DNA of 64,000 bases from Phytophthora hibernalis (taxonomy: Eukaryota; Oomycota; Peronosporomycetes; Peronosporales; Peronosporaceae): assembly GCA_012656075.1 (NCBI GenBank), contig JAAKBF010000088.1, positions 62,001-126,000 on the forward strand. Reading direction: 5' to 3'. Of the stretch, positions 1 through 9,234 are shown piece by piece; the first letter of the stretch is position 1; each line of letters begins with the position of its first letter. Under the pieces are notes generated by a model. That model had not been told where the DNA came from and searched no databases. It saw only the letters and a list, made by a program, of their open reading frames with translations. Position numbers and translations under genes: made by a program.

Positions 1-146
1 GGTTAAGTGGAACAAGATGATACCACTTTTACTTAACGCTTACTTTCAGCATGATGTGTCGCACTCGATTCGATTTAATCATTGCGGTACATCAACATAC
101 GTCGTTCAAGTTTGACACATTCCGATAGTTGCGCATCCGTTCCCAG

Positions 147-1180
147 ATGCAGCCGGGCTCAGGGCCGGATACGGCGACGACGCAGGATGAGGCGCAGGAG
201 GCGCGCGATTGGTGGGGATCTCGAGAGCTGGAGGTGGAGCGCGAGCTGGCCACGGGTCTGCAGCGCCGCATGGAGGCGCAGCGTGCGCAGCTGCATGCGT
301 TCAAGACGGAGCAGAGCAAGTGGGAGCATGAGCTGCAGCTGCGCGTCTCCAAATACGCGCACGACCGCAAGCTGCTGAGCGAGCACAACGTGGAACTGCA
401 GGAGCGACTGTCGGCCATGGAGGAGAAGTTTGCACAGCACCAGCGAGACATGGACCTGCAGGTGCAGCACGTGATCGAGCTGGAAGGCTTGCTGCACGAG
501 AATCAGATAGATGCACAGCAGATGCACGAGCTCAGAGAAAGAACGAGGAGCTGCAGCAGGTGAGGTTGTTGCAGTAGGAAGTGGAGATTGAAATCAGGTA
601 GACTGATGTGGTTGTTGCTGCTGGTGACTAGCGACTACGGCAATGGGAGAGGTTCTACCGGGAGGAGAAGGTGGTGGTTGCAAAAGAGCAGAAGACGCAG
701 CAGGAAGAGCTGCTAACAGAGCTGGAGAGGTTGTTGGCAATATCGGAGGACGAGCTGGTGCAGCTTCAAGAGAGCGACAGAACTGGGAAAAGCAAAAGCA
801 GCAATGGGAGAATACGACGGACAGAGGAGGCAGAAAATTACCCACTCGTGACGAGGATTAAGGAGCTTGAAGCGGCGTGCAAACAAAAGGTCGCTTTTGA
901 TGCTTGGCGAGGCTGTTGTAGATCTTCTAACAAGTGCATTCCTATCCGTGTGCAGGATCAAGCAAATTATTCACTGAAAGCTGTAGTGGAACAGCAAGAG
1001 ACGGCGTTCGACGAGAAGCTGAAGATCGTGACTGCCAAGTACGACCAGGTCAAGACTATCAACATGGCACTACAGGTAAAATATCAGCCATTAGTCTTCT
1101 CAAAACGCACTAACCCAGATCTTTGCTGTCCGTAGAAACGACTCATGCACGCATTAACCGATGGCACTAGCAAGTCCTGA
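147..1180 (+). CDS. Coiled-coil protein of unknown function (4 exons, one frameshift)
   Basis: The translation is almost entirely charged heptad-like sequence rich in Glu, Gln, Lys and Leu, so it should form a long coiled coil. I do not recognise the family. Best model: exons 147-559, 632-889, 956-1075 and 1136-1180, with GT-AG introns. The first ATG is at 147; the reading frame also runs upstream without an ATG. Frame is lost at the AAA run 538-540; one more A restores a Lys-Asn-Glu-Glu-Leu-Gln-Gln ending that joins exon 2 smoothly. Part of exon 2 (about 775-835) is less coil-like and may hide a pair of compensating indels. The last exon adds a short tail ending in TGA. Low similarity to cilium or basal-body coiled-coil proteins is possible but not demonstrable here. 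Confidence 0.6.
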
Positions 1181-1316
1181 GCTCCATAGCAGTCGATGGA
1201 CCCCCTGTATCAATATCAACAACTCGTCCACTGGAAGGATAAATAGCCCTTCGTGTTCTTCAACGGACTACAGAGCCGCAGCCACGATCTATTCTCCTCG
1301 TGCCAACCACTCCCTC

Positions 1317-1658
1317 CTACTGCTGCTGCACCTGGATGTTGTACTTGCGCTGCCACTCGTCCGCTGCCTTCTCCTTCTGCTTGATGCTCTCATTCAGCTG
1401 AGCCAGCACCTGTGCGATACCGTCGCGGTTGGACGTCACGGCGGGCAGAACCTCCTGCACCGAGCGCTGCACCAACACACCACCCACCATGCGGTAGGCA
1501 TTGCGGTCCTTGGGCAGCTCGTTGAGCGTCTGGATGACGCGGTCGTGCTCCGTGGTCTCCACCTCCAACTCCGAGATCTTCTCGGCCATCTGCCGCACCT
1601 CGGCGCGCAGACTCTTGTACGTGGCTACCACCTGCTGCTCCGTGATCTGCTCCGCCAT
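1317..1658 (-). CDS. PFDN2: Prefoldin subunit 2
   Basis: This is a single-exon protein of about 113 residues, the usual size for a beta-type prefoldin. Prefoldin is the cytosolic hexamer that hands unfolded actin and tubulin to the CCT chaperonin. Two helical coiled-coil arms flank a short beta-hairpin segment (Tyr-Arg-Met-Val-Gly-Gly-Val-Leu-Val), the typical beta-prefoldin order. The family start is the Met at 1658. An in-frame ATG at 1709 would add 17 residues that do not look conserved. It converges with the coiled-coil gene upstream and is divergent from RPS21. Confidence 0.92.
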   Translation of the reverse strand: MAEQITEQQVVATYKSLRAEVRQMAEKISELEVETTEHDRVIQTLNELPKDRNAYRMVGGVLVQRSVQEVLPAVTSNRDGIAQVLAQLNESIKQKEKAADEWQRKYNIQVQQQ

Positions 1659-1858
1659 GCTCTCTTCTTGTTTGACTTGGGCTTTGGTATCCAAGACTGT
1701 GTGTGCCACACCACACTAAAGTGGCAGGCGAAACACACTTGGTGTTTGTATGCCCGACCGGTAACGTACAGTCAGGGCCATTGGTTTGGGGCAGCCACCC
1801 TTTTTCGAGCTTTTTGCTTCGGGTAAAGCACTATTCAACTGACTCTAGACAAGTAACC

Positions 1859-2169
1859 ATGCAGAACGAAGCCGGCCAGTCGATCGACATTTACATCCCG
1901 CGCAAGTGGTGCGTGCAACTAATGCAGTGCAATCAATGACGAGAATACGTTGCTAACTCGCTGTATTTTTCACTTACAGCTCGTGGACCAACCGCATCCT
2001 CGCGGCCAAGGACCACGCCTCGGTGCAGATCAACGTCGGCCGCGTGAACGCCGACGGCATCTTCACGGGCGAGTCGGACACGTTCGCTCTGGCTGGCTAC
2101 ATCCGCCACCACGGCGAGGGTGACCAGGCTATTGCCGAGCTGTCCCGCCAGGCGGACGCCAAGAACTAA
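1859..2169 (+). CDS. RPS21: 40S ribosomal protein S21 (eS21)
   Basis: Small-subunit ribosomal protein of 79 residues, encoded by exons 1859-1908 and 1980-2169. The start MQNEAGQ and the Pro-Arg-Lys-Cys junction across the intron match the eS21 family, as does the downstream AAKDHASVQINV stretch. The intron splits the Cys codon. The coding frame is intact. The spacing to the divergent prefoldin gene is about 200 bp, so the two may share a promoter region. Confidence 0.95.
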
Positions 2170-2739
2170 GCAGATGCAGTCGTCGCAGTTTGCGCGCCGG
2201 TGCTTCACTGTGCTCGCGCTCATCAACGTCAAGCTGTCAGTTCTACAACTCATGTGCTCGCATCTTGTGAGCACATAGCAGAATGCAGCTTCTGGAGTCG
2301 GTTGCTTGCGGGTTCGATCGCCTTGGTCGGTCGTAGTCTCACTATTTAAACATTGGTCAACGAACGAGCAAGAACAAAGTGGTTTAACCCGATCATCGTG
2401 TCTTCTGTCCCTCCGTATCGTCAGTTTTTGTTGTGTTCGCAAAGCTTACAACGAGTTTGAACTCTCCAGGTACAGATCCGGACTCGACTGACGCATAGCT
2501 ATAGTGAGGTACAAGACCGTTCTGTATTGAAGGACAGCATTTCCACTAAAGAAATTATTGCACGGCCGCAGCCTCCTGGCTGTCGATTCCTACTCCTGTA
2601 GTAGACGTCGTCACCACCGGAATAGCACCCGCTACGCTGCTGCATGAACCCACGTACAGGGGTACAGCATTACCCGCCAGCATATCGGTGCTGTGGACAC
2701 ACACTCCGACCAGACTTGAGTAGCGCCGCCTGGATGCAC
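2170..2739. other. Intergenic region between convergent RPS21 and TIM13
   Basis: Presumably the 3' ends of both genes. I see no conserved reading frame, RNA gene or repeat. Confidence 0.5.
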
Positions 2740-3087
2740 CTAATTGCCGCGCTGCGCCATGGCCTCCGAGACCACCTTCATGGTGTCGATGTATCGGTTG
2801 ATGCACAGAGCGAGGCAGTTCTGCTGCTTGCCGTCCAGCTTGCCGTTGGGGCGCGTGATGCACTTGTCGAAGCACTTCTCCTGCACATTCTGCGTCAGCT
2901 CCTGCATCGCCTGCTGGTTCACTTCGGTGCGCACCTGTCGACCAACTCGGACACCGTCAGTATATCGCCCATACCAGATCGATAACGGCGTCCTGAGTCA
3001 CGCCTTGTCTTAGAGGCTAATTATGCTGCACACGTACTCGGTTCACGAGCTCGGCCTTCTGCTGGGGGTGAAGTTGGCGCCGTCCAT
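2740..3087 (-). CDS. TIM13: Mitochondrial intermembrane-space chaperone Tim13 (2 exons, frameshift in exon 1)
   Basis: Small Tim chaperone that escorts hydrophobic precursors across the intermembrane space together with Tim8. Exon 2 (2740-2934) carries the twin CX3C motifs, CFDKC and CLALC, which form two disulfides. Exon 1 (3038-3087) starts at the ATG at 3087 and splices at GTACGT. Exon 1 is 50 nt long, so the frame does not join. One more base in the five-G run at 3064-3068 gives a continuous Gln-Gln-Lys-Ala-Glu-Leu-Val-Asn-Arg-Val-Arg-Thr junction. No alternative upstream ATG exists in the required frame. The gene is divergent from CMC2, another small twin-cysteine protein of the same compartment. 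Confidence 0.85.
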
Positions 3088-3284
3088 GATCGATTCCTGC
3101 TGCTGGTTTGTCTGAGGCCACCGATCAAAAAGACGAAAGACTGAAATACCGGTACCGGTACGGTACCGGTATTTCAGAACTTTCCAAATAACGTAAACGG
3201 CCAGATTGTGTTCAAGGCAGCATAGACACTCAAAAAGTCTGACCCAGCAAGTAATCTCGACCTCAGGTTCGAACTCACAGCAAC
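3088..3284. promoter_or_regulatory. Shared divergent promoter region of TIM13 and CMC2 with ACCGGTA palindrome
   Basis: The 197-bp gap separates two divergent start codons. It contains an inverted repeat at about 3146-3178, with arms GAAATACCGGTACC and GGTACCGGTATTTC and a five-base spacer. Promoter function is inferred only from position; the palindrome is read directly. Confidence 0.45.
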
Positions 3285-3605
3285 ATGCACACACCGTTAG
3301 ACCGCCCGCATCCAGACTGCCAAGCAGTACGTGCATTGAGTTGATGTGAGGTTGGGATTCAGTATCTGATTGAACTGATGCAGGAGATCAAGGCGTTGCT
3401 CGAGTGCCACCAGGACAACCCGAAAGCTAAGTTCTTCGGAGCGTGCGGCGAGATCAAGACGGCGCTGGATTGGTGCTTCAGGGAAGAGAAGAACCGCATC
3501 CGCTCCGAGAACCTCAAGCACGCCAAGGCTTCGGACGCCTACGTGAAGCAGAAAATGCAGGAGCGTCGCGATCGTGAGAAGGCCAAGGCGGCCGCTGCCA
3601 ACTGA
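3285..3605 (+). CDS. CMC2: COX assembly mitochondrial protein 2 homologue
   Basis: Exons 3285-3326 and 3384-3605 encode 87 residues. Splicing at GTACGT...GATGCAG joins the halves so that two CX9C pairs appear, C12-x9-C22 and C35-x9-C45. This is the twin CX9C signature of proteins folded by Mia40 in the intermembrane space. The order His-Pro-Asp-Cys, Glu-Cys-His, Phe-Phe-Gly-x-Cys, then a basic tail, matches CMC2, which acts in cytochrome c oxidase biogenesis. The ATG at 3378 that begins the long second-exon frame lies in the intron and would lose the first cysteine pair. Confidence 0.9.
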
Positions 3606-3849
3606 TGCTACAACGAGAAACTTAACACGAAACTGCATACGACATGGTGTTGGGCGTTAGAAGCCTATCGACAAACAAACGGGTTTGTTGTTTCGTGTAT
3701 TGATTGCTGCGAGTTATAAAGCAAACGCGGCAGAAACGTTGGAAGCCTCGTCAACTGCTGTGCTGCTGCGAGTTTCCATTGTAATTTCTCTATCGATGGA
3801 TCATCGGCTCCGGGCTGGCAGACGGACAGATCGGTAGGTAGGCGGCCAT
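3606..3849. other. Intergenic region between convergent CMC2 and CBP3
   Basis: Short 3'-to-3' gap. Nothing else is recognised. Confidence 0.5.
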
Positions 3850-4926
3850 TTACTTCTGTTCCTCACCTTCGTGGAGCTTGTCACCCGTGGGACGGTTCCA
3901 GACGGAAAATCGCGTGGTCATGTTCCAGTAGTATAGCTTGCCGCGGTTGTCCAGCGCCGACCGCCAGTTGCCGAATCGCTGTCCGATGAGCACCACGTCG
4001 TCATTGTCTTCCGGAATGTCGGTCGCCTTCAAGTGGGTCTCCGGCAGCGAACTCCACGGGATGGTGCCTTCCACGATGTACTTGGCGTCCACCTTCTCCA
4101 GGTTCTTCATCTCGCGCTTCATGTGCTCAGCCAAAATACTGGCAAGACGCAGACCTTCGGGTGTTTCGTTCTCCAGCAGATGTTGAGCCACGGTCGTCTG
4201 GAAAGCGTTGGGTCCGTTCTTCAAGCCCAGATCATAGGCGATGCAGGCGTTGAAGCACACTTGCTGCACCTGTGCCAAGTGCTTGTTCACCGTGAGCTCC
4301 GAGATGTCCAGGAACCGGATCCGCACGACGGTTTCCTCCCACAGTCGGTCGAACATGAGCTCCTGCATGACCTTGCCCTGTTCTCCTTCCAGCGCCAAGC
4401 GGCGGTGCACCAGCCACACGTGCATCATGAGCAGTGCCTGTTGTGCACGGAAGGAACGTGGTAGTCCCAGTGCGCGGTAGTACTCGGGTCTAGCCGTGTA
4501 GTTCATGCAGCTCTGGAACACGGCAGTTGACTGACGGAACAGACGGTCGTCCTCGTTCAGGAAGCCCAGCAGCTTCCACAGCCAATGCCAGCGCTGGATC
4601 GGATTCGTTCCCTTCGTTACGTCCACATTAGCGGAGCGTCCCAAGAGGCCGCGGCCTGGAGACGGCGGCGCGATGTCAGTCTCGGCCCACGCGAACTTAT
4701 GCACGTCTCCGATCTGCGGCTGTGAAGCGAATGCCCTGACCAGAAGCACCTGAGTCGGAGCACATGAGTGTCGCGAGATGATGGAGGAGACGCCCAGTCC
4801 CTTGGTAGCTATGGAGCCGCTGCGCTGGCTGCACACCGCCGTCCTCGCCGCTCGCGTCGCTGCTGCCCGCATACTGAAGAGGTCAAATGACCGCCACATG
4901 CGCAAAGTGCGAGTAGTGTGGTGCAC
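3850..4926 (-). CDS. CBP3: Ubiquinol-cytochrome c chaperone (CBP3/UQCC1 type) with C-terminal WW domain
   Basis: The protein has 358 residues in one exon. The N-terminus is Arg/Ala/Ser-rich with no acidic residues over the first ~25 positions except one Asp, as in a mitochondrial presequence. The central region, about residues 140-260, carries the ubiquinol-cytochrome c chaperone domain: a Tyr-Tyr-Arg-Ala-Leu-Gly-Leu-Pro start, the FDRLWEE block and the ISELTVNKHLAQVQQ block. In yeast, Cbp3 with Cbp6 binds newly made cytochrome b for complex III. Residues 321-346 fit a WW domain: Trp321, Gly-Lys-Leu-Tyr-Tyr-Trp-Asn, Trp343, Pro346. I do not know a WW domain as a standard part of Cbp3, so this looks like a fusion. 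The start is divergent from UTP3, 80 bp away. Confidence 0.88.
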   Translation of the reverse strand: MHHTTRTLRMWRSFDLFSMRAAATRAARTAVCSQRSGSIATKGLGVSSIISRHSCAPTQVLLVRAFASQPQIGDVHKFAWAETDIAPPSPGRGLLGRSANVDVTKGTNPIQRWHWLWKLLGFLNEDDRLFRQSTAVFQSCMNYTARPEYYRALGLPRSFRAQQALLMMHVWLVHRRLALEGEQGKVMQELMFDRLWEETVVRIRFLDISELTVNKHLAQVQQVCFNACIAYDLGLKNGPNAFQTTVAQHLLENETPEGLRLASILAEHMKREMKNLEKVDAKYIVEGTIPWSSLPETHLKATDIPEDNDDVVLIGQRFGNWRSALDNRGKLYYWNMTTRFSVWNRPTGDKLHEGEEQK

Positions 4927-5006
4927 ATACTACCGGGCAGAGCCGGTGCAATATGCGCCAGCCAGTCAAAGCCGAGCTGCTTCAGAACCAACTACACTTG
5001 AGCGCC

Positions 5007-6524
5007 ATGGGACGCAAGGCGAGGCACTCGGCGCGCACGGGCGACGGCGGCGCGGAGCTGCGTCTGCGCAAACAGAAGCTGAAGGAGGCGCAGAAGGAGC
5101 AGAAGCAAGCGGAGCTCACGTTCTTCGACGACCCGTCCGAGAACGAGAGCGATAGTGAGCAGGTGGCGTCCGAGACGGAGGATGAGCTGGAAGGTCAGGA
5201 GGTGCTGGAGCTTGGCGGAGATGACGACGAAGAGGATGAAGAGGATGACGAGGGGGACGTGGATGATGATGACGACAACATGTTCGACGCGGATGGAGAG
5301 CGCAAGAAGGCGCTGCAGATGGACGGCAAGTGGGGCAAGTCCCGCAAGACCTTCTACTCCGCCGACACGGCCGAGTACGAGCTGGAATCCGACGAGGAGG
5401 TCGCCAAGGACGAGGAGGAAGCTGCTCTGGAACTGCAGCGCAAGCAGGCGGAGATGATGGATGACGAGGACTTTGGTATTGACGAGCTGGAGGCGGACGG
5501 AGAGGAGGAGGAAGAAGAGGAGAACGAGGCCGCACCGGTGGATGACGAGGAGCTGGTTGGTGAACAACTCGCTGATATCGCTACATTGGCGGACAATGGT
5601 GCTGGTGCAGCGGAGACGGTGGAGCAGGTGCAAAAGGACTTCTCCAAGATGACCAAGAAGGACAAGCTGCAGATTGTGAACCAGTCGGCGCCGGAGCTGC
5701 TGGGTCTCATGTCGGAGTTGGAATCGACTACGAAAGAGCTTGAGGAGGTGGTGACACCGGCGGTGCTCAAGCTACGCCCTGTGCGCCGGAAATCACGCCA
5801 ACTGCAGATGGGCCTCCGTTACTTGATGACTCGCCAGAACCTGCTGCTGAACTACTCTGCGAACATTTCGTTCTACTTGCTGCTGCGTGCCGAGGGAAAG
5901 AGCGTGGCGGACCACCCGGTGCTGATGCACTTGCTGCTCCTCAAGAAGCAGCTCACCAAACTCCAGGCGGTAGATGAGTTGTTGGACAACCAGCTGCAGG
6001 ATCTGCTCACAGCGGAGCTGCCGGAGGCAGAGCGGGAACCCAAGGTCGACGACGGCCTCGACAAGTTCTTTGCCAAGTCGGAGCAGAAGCGCAGCGCCGC
6101 TGGCGAGAAGGCTTCAGGCAAGAAGTCCAAGAAGCAAAAGAAGTCGGCGGATGTATCAGAAGAGGAGCTCGCTGAGGCAGAGCGATTCTACGAGCAGACT
6201 GCCCGCGAGCAGGCGGAGCTCAAGAAGACCAAGAAGGATCTCTACACGCACGAGACTCCTGCTATGGAGTCCAGCGACGAGGACAGTGATGCCGAGGGCA
6301 AGCGTGGCGCGTCGTACCAGATCATGAAGAACAAGGGACTGAAGGCGCACAAGAGCAAGCTGAACCGCAACCCGCGTGTCAAGAAACGCCTGCAATACCG
6401 CAAGGCTATCATCAGAAGGAAGGGCCAAGTGCGCGACGTGCGCGTGGGCGAGGCCGGCAAGTACGGAGGCGAAACCACGGGTATCAAGTCGAACCTATCT
6501 CGCAGTCGCAAGATCCGCAACTAA
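5007..6524 (+). CDS. UTP3: U3 snoRNP processome protein Utp3/Sas10
   Basis: The protein has 505 residues in one exon. It is a nucleolar factor of the small-subunit processome, needed for 18S rRNA maturation. The N-terminal half is highly acidic with Asp/Glu runs. The middle carries the Sas10/Utp3/C1D helical domain (about residues 215-325). The last ~65 residues are strongly basic with the Sas10 C-terminal pattern, Lys-Gly-Leu-x-x-x-Lys through Ile-Lys-Ser-Asn-Leu-Ser-Arg-Ser. I chose the MGRKARH start at 5007 because it resembles the family start. An in-frame Met at 4953 would add 18 unconserved residues. Confidence 0.93.
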   Translation: MGRKARHSARTGDGGAELRLRKQKLKEAQKEQKQAELTFFDDPSENESDSEQVASETEDELEGQEVLELGGDDDEEDEEDDEGDVDDDDDNMFDADGERKKALQMDGKWGKSRKTFYSADTAEYELESDEEVAKDEEEAALELQRKQAEMMDDEDFGIDELEADGEEEEEEENEAAPVDDEELVGEQLADIATLADNGAGAAETVEQVQKDFSKMTKKDKLQIVNQSAPELLGLMSELESTTKELEEVVTPAVLKLRPVRRKSRQLQMGLRYLMTRQNLLLNYSANISFYLLLRAEGKSVADHPVLMHLLLLKKQLTKLQAVDELLDNQLQDLLTAELPEAEREPKVDDGLDKFFAKSEQKRSAAGEKASGKKSKKQKKSADVSEEELAEAERFYEQTAREQAELKKTKKDLYTHETPAMESSDEDSDAEGKRGASYQIMKNKGLKAHKSKLNRNPRVKKRLQYRKAIIRRKGQVRDVRVGEAGKYGGETTGIKSNLSRSRKIRN

Positions 6525-6693
6525 TCTGGAGAAAACTCTGTGCACCGGTAGACAAATACATAGACCCTTTTGCATCATCCTTCCATCCAATCTGCCTCTC
6601 GTTGAACGTATCTGTGAATGATTCGGTAACTGTGTATTTAGTTGGGTGCAGGTGCTGCTCCTCCACCACACGCAGGCTCTCACAGCAGTCAAC
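6525..6693. other. Convergent intergenic gap UTP3/NDUFA5
   Basis: Short 3' region. No further feature seen. Confidence 0.5.
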
Positions 6694-7245
6694 TTACTCA
6701 GCGGCCTCAACGGGGCTCTCCCACAGCTTGTGCTCTGCAGAAACAACCACAACAACCAGTCAGTCGACCACCACAGCAGCCATCTCGCTTCAGGAACGCA
6801 CCAATGTACACGGGGAAGATGCTCAGCTCGTCCTCAGCCTGCTCGATCAGCTCCTCCAGCTGGCCACAGTTGATCTTGCGCTCAATCACGTCCTCCTACA
6901 GCACCAACGACCAGTGTATCAGCCTCTGGACCACCAGAACGAGGCACCTCCTCTCTCTCCTTACATCCTCGTTGCTCTCCACCACATTCAGACGGAAGTT
7001 GGTGATCTGCTCCACCGCTCTGCGGTAGTTCTTAGCCTCAGGCGGCAGAATCTGCAGCAAACAGCAACAGCGTCAGTATACCAGTATACCAATAACGCTG
7101 ATATTCGACGACGTACCTTGACCTCCTCGAGCGTGTGGCGGTAGATCTTGATGAGGTCCTGGCGGGCGTTCGGGTTCACCTTGAGACCCACGAGACCCGT
7201 CGAGGTCTTGGTCACCGCCATACGCAGCATTCGAGACGCGAACAT
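6694..7245 (-). CDS. NDUFA5: Complex I accessory subunit NDUFA5 (13-kDa B subunit)
   Basis: Four exons (7117-7245, 6965-7051, 6802-6895, 6694-6734) give an intact 116-residue protein. The family signature is clear: Thr-Gly-Leu-Val-Gly-Leu-x-Val, then Asn-Ala-Arg, LPPEAKNYRRAVE, then Val-Ile-Glu-Arg-Lys-Ile-Asn-Cys-Gly-Gln-Leu-Glu-Glu-Leu-Ile-Glu-Gln. It ends with a Glu-His-Lys-Leu tail. NDUFA5 sits in the matrix arm of respiratory complex I. The ATG at 7245 is preferred over a longer upstream frame starting at 7320. The gene is divergent from LSM1. Confidence 0.94.
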
Positions 7246-7451
7246 GATCGATGCAAGTGCTCTGCCGTAATTACCTGCCTGCCAAGCGAAGGAAGGATCA
7301 CCGCAAATCTGGGGTTGCATCTCACTGGCTGAAAAGTCCTTTAAATTATTTTTTACCAGTAAGAAAGACCTCGTCCAATACGATTCATTTCTGAATTGAT
7401 AGCATAAAGCACACAGAGAGCTACCGTACAGAAGTTCTGTCAGAGCGCAGC
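7246..7451. promoter_or_regulatory. Divergent promoter region NDUFA5/LSM1 with an oomycete INR-like match
   Basis: The 206-bp gap lies between two divergent ATGs. At about 7384 the sequence TTCATTTCTGAATT resembles the oomycete initiator consensus (TCATTYYNCAWTTT), about 65 bp before the LSM1 start. The match is partial, so it is only a candidate transcription start for LSM1. Confidence 0.35.
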
Positions 7452-8194
7452 ATGAGCGGCATCTTCCCGGGCAACAGCAGCCTCATCCAGCAGCTAGACA
7501 GTGGGTACTTGCAAGATATGCGTCTTGCGGTGTCGCCGGTGTCCTTTTTGGCAGCGTACTGTCGAATTGGGCTGAATTTGGACGGTCAATTGACTCGATG
7601 ACGTGGTACCGCAGAGCAAGTGCTGATGGTCTTGCGCGACGGCCGCCATCTCGTCGGGTACCTACGGAGTTTCGACCAGTACTGTGAGTTGATTGTCTTC
7701 TGAATTGCAGCCAAGAAGAAACGTTGGGTTGGCTATTGTGGAGTGATTGGCTCACTAGATCTTGCTACAGCAAACATCATTCTCGAAGACACATTTGAGC
7801 GTCACGTGGCTGGCGGTCTGTTCTGCGATATTGAGCTGGGTCTCAACATTATCCGGTACGCAATCTTCGTGCTCGAAGTGCTTCAAATTGAAGTTCTCAT
7901 GCTTGTGCTCTTGTATCCACTTGTGCTTGTGTTCACAATGACAACAGTGGTGACAATATCGTTCTGCTAGGCGAGCTGGTAAGGATACTTTAATTTGTGC
8001 GTCTTAATTTGGTGCAATGTTCCAACATGATGTCTTTGTTGCTGCTTCTAACGATACAGGACAGCGAGAAGGAGCGCGACCAGCCGCACATGAAGCGCGT
8101 GGAGCTGGAAGAAGTGCTGGAGGCCGAGGAGCGACTGAACGAGAAGGGCAACACCAGCGTGCGCCAGCAGTGGGACTTCGAGCAGCAGCACTGA
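7452..8194 (+). CDS. LSM1: Sm-like protein LSM1
   Basis: Five exons (7452-7500, 7615-7683, 7771-7855, 7948-7978, 8060-8194) join in frame into 122 residues. LSM1 is the cytoplasmic subunit of the Lsm1-7 ring that promotes decapping and 5'-3' mRNA decay. Sm1 motif: Val-Leu-Met-Val-Leu-Arg-Asp-Gly-Arg-x-Leu-Val-Gly, with Ser-Phe-Asp-Gln-Tyr-x-Asn. Sm2 motif: Ile-Arg-Gly-Asp-Asn-Ile-Val-Leu-Leu-Gly-Glu, created across intron 3. The acidic C-terminal helix after Sm2 (DSEKERDQ) is characteristic of LSM1 rather than other Lsm proteins. No frame correction is needed. Confidence 0.95.
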
Positions 8195-8438
8195 TCCCCG
8201 TTAGCTTGCGCACCCATAGGTCTTCTACTAGCGTAGTAAATCCTAGCGGCATAGAAGCCATGGCATGCGGCTGGTGCCTTTCTCAAGATGGCTACATTTT
8301 TGGTTGACATGCTTTGTATTTCTAAAGCTTAGCAATTACGTATGCCACGCCAAATGATGTATCCGTACAGTCGATGCGTAGCCGCTCGTTTTTGAGGGGT
8401 TTTGGTGGTGTGACTCTGGAAGAAGTTCTATAGCAACC
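8195..8438. other. Intergenic gap between tandem LSM1 and NDUFA8
   Basis: Presumed LSM1 3' end plus NDUFA8 promoter. No distinct motif is recognised. Confidence 0.4.
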
Positions 8439-8863
8439 ATGGCCGAGGACCGCAAGACCGTCAAGCTGCCGGACACAGACAACACCAGTCTCACGTGCGC
8501 CGCGCGGATCCTGGCGCACGAGTGCGCGGACGCCAACCTGGAGTTCATGCGGTGCAAGCAGCAGGACGCCAACCCGCGCGCGTGTCTCGTGCAGGGCGAG
8601 AAGGTCACGGCTGCCGTGCTCAAGACGTGCGTATACTATTATCCACGTGTGTACACACTAGGGGGCCAATTTCTTATTTTCGTGCTTATTTTCGGACCAG
8701 GCTGCGCGAGGTAGAGACCAACTGCGGCGAGACGTACGCGGCGTACAAGCAGGCGCTCAAGAAGAGCTGGCACCGGATCGACGAGACGCGGAAGGAGCAG
8801 GCCGCGCTGGAGCAGTGCTGGCGACAGCACAAGGGCTATGGCCAGGAGCAGGCGGACAACTAG
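8439..8863 (+). CDS. NDUFA8: Complex I accessory subunit NDUFA8 (CHCH protein)
   Basis: Exons 8439-8626 and 8701-8863 encode 116 residues. Two overlapping CX9C spacings are visible (Cys-Ala-Asp-Ala-Asn-Leu-Glu-Phe-Met-Arg-Cys and the following Cys-Lys-Gln-Gln...Ala-Cys). The order Glu-Phe-Met-x-Cys then Asp-Pro/Asn-Pro-Arg-x-Cys-Leu is typical of NDUFA8 (19-kDa, ND8/PGIV). The second half has only two cysteines, fewer than in mammals, so the second CHCH unit is reduced. The protein belongs to the membrane-arm intermembrane-space side of complex I. Frame intact. Confidence 0.88.
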
Positions 8864-9234
8864 ACTCTTGCCGTCTAACCATCGCTTGGGGAGGACGCAG
8901 ACAAGAGCTCTCGCGGCCTTTAGATCAGCAAAAGGTCCGAATTCTCGCTCTGTGGACGGGCCAAGAGGTCCGCGACACCCTTCTCAACAGCTCTGTCAAA
9001 TCACGAAACGAGAAACAAACATGGGAAAGAAGGAAATCAAATGCAGTCATCATCAAGTTGCGCTCCTCGTCCAATGTCTCGGTCGTCACATGAACTCGAA
9101 GCTGCAGCTCTTTGTTGCGTTCTTAATGAAGCAGGTTGTCAAGAACAAGGAAGGGATATGGCAGCAACGGAAATGTTGATTCAGCTTGAGCTCTATGTTG
9201 AAACCAAAGGAGTTCTGACAACGCTAGACACTCA
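8864..9234. other. Intergenic region between convergent NDUFA8 and the LarA homologue
   Basis: There are 371 bases with no convincing coding sequence on either strand. Confidence 0.5.

Noticed and set aside
1161..1826. 221-codon + frame
   Set aside because: Antisense to prefoldin subunit 2, with no independent evidence.
4992..5633. 213-codon minus-strand frame
   Set aside because: Antisense shadow of UTP3; Leu-rich because UTP3 is Glu/Lys-rich.
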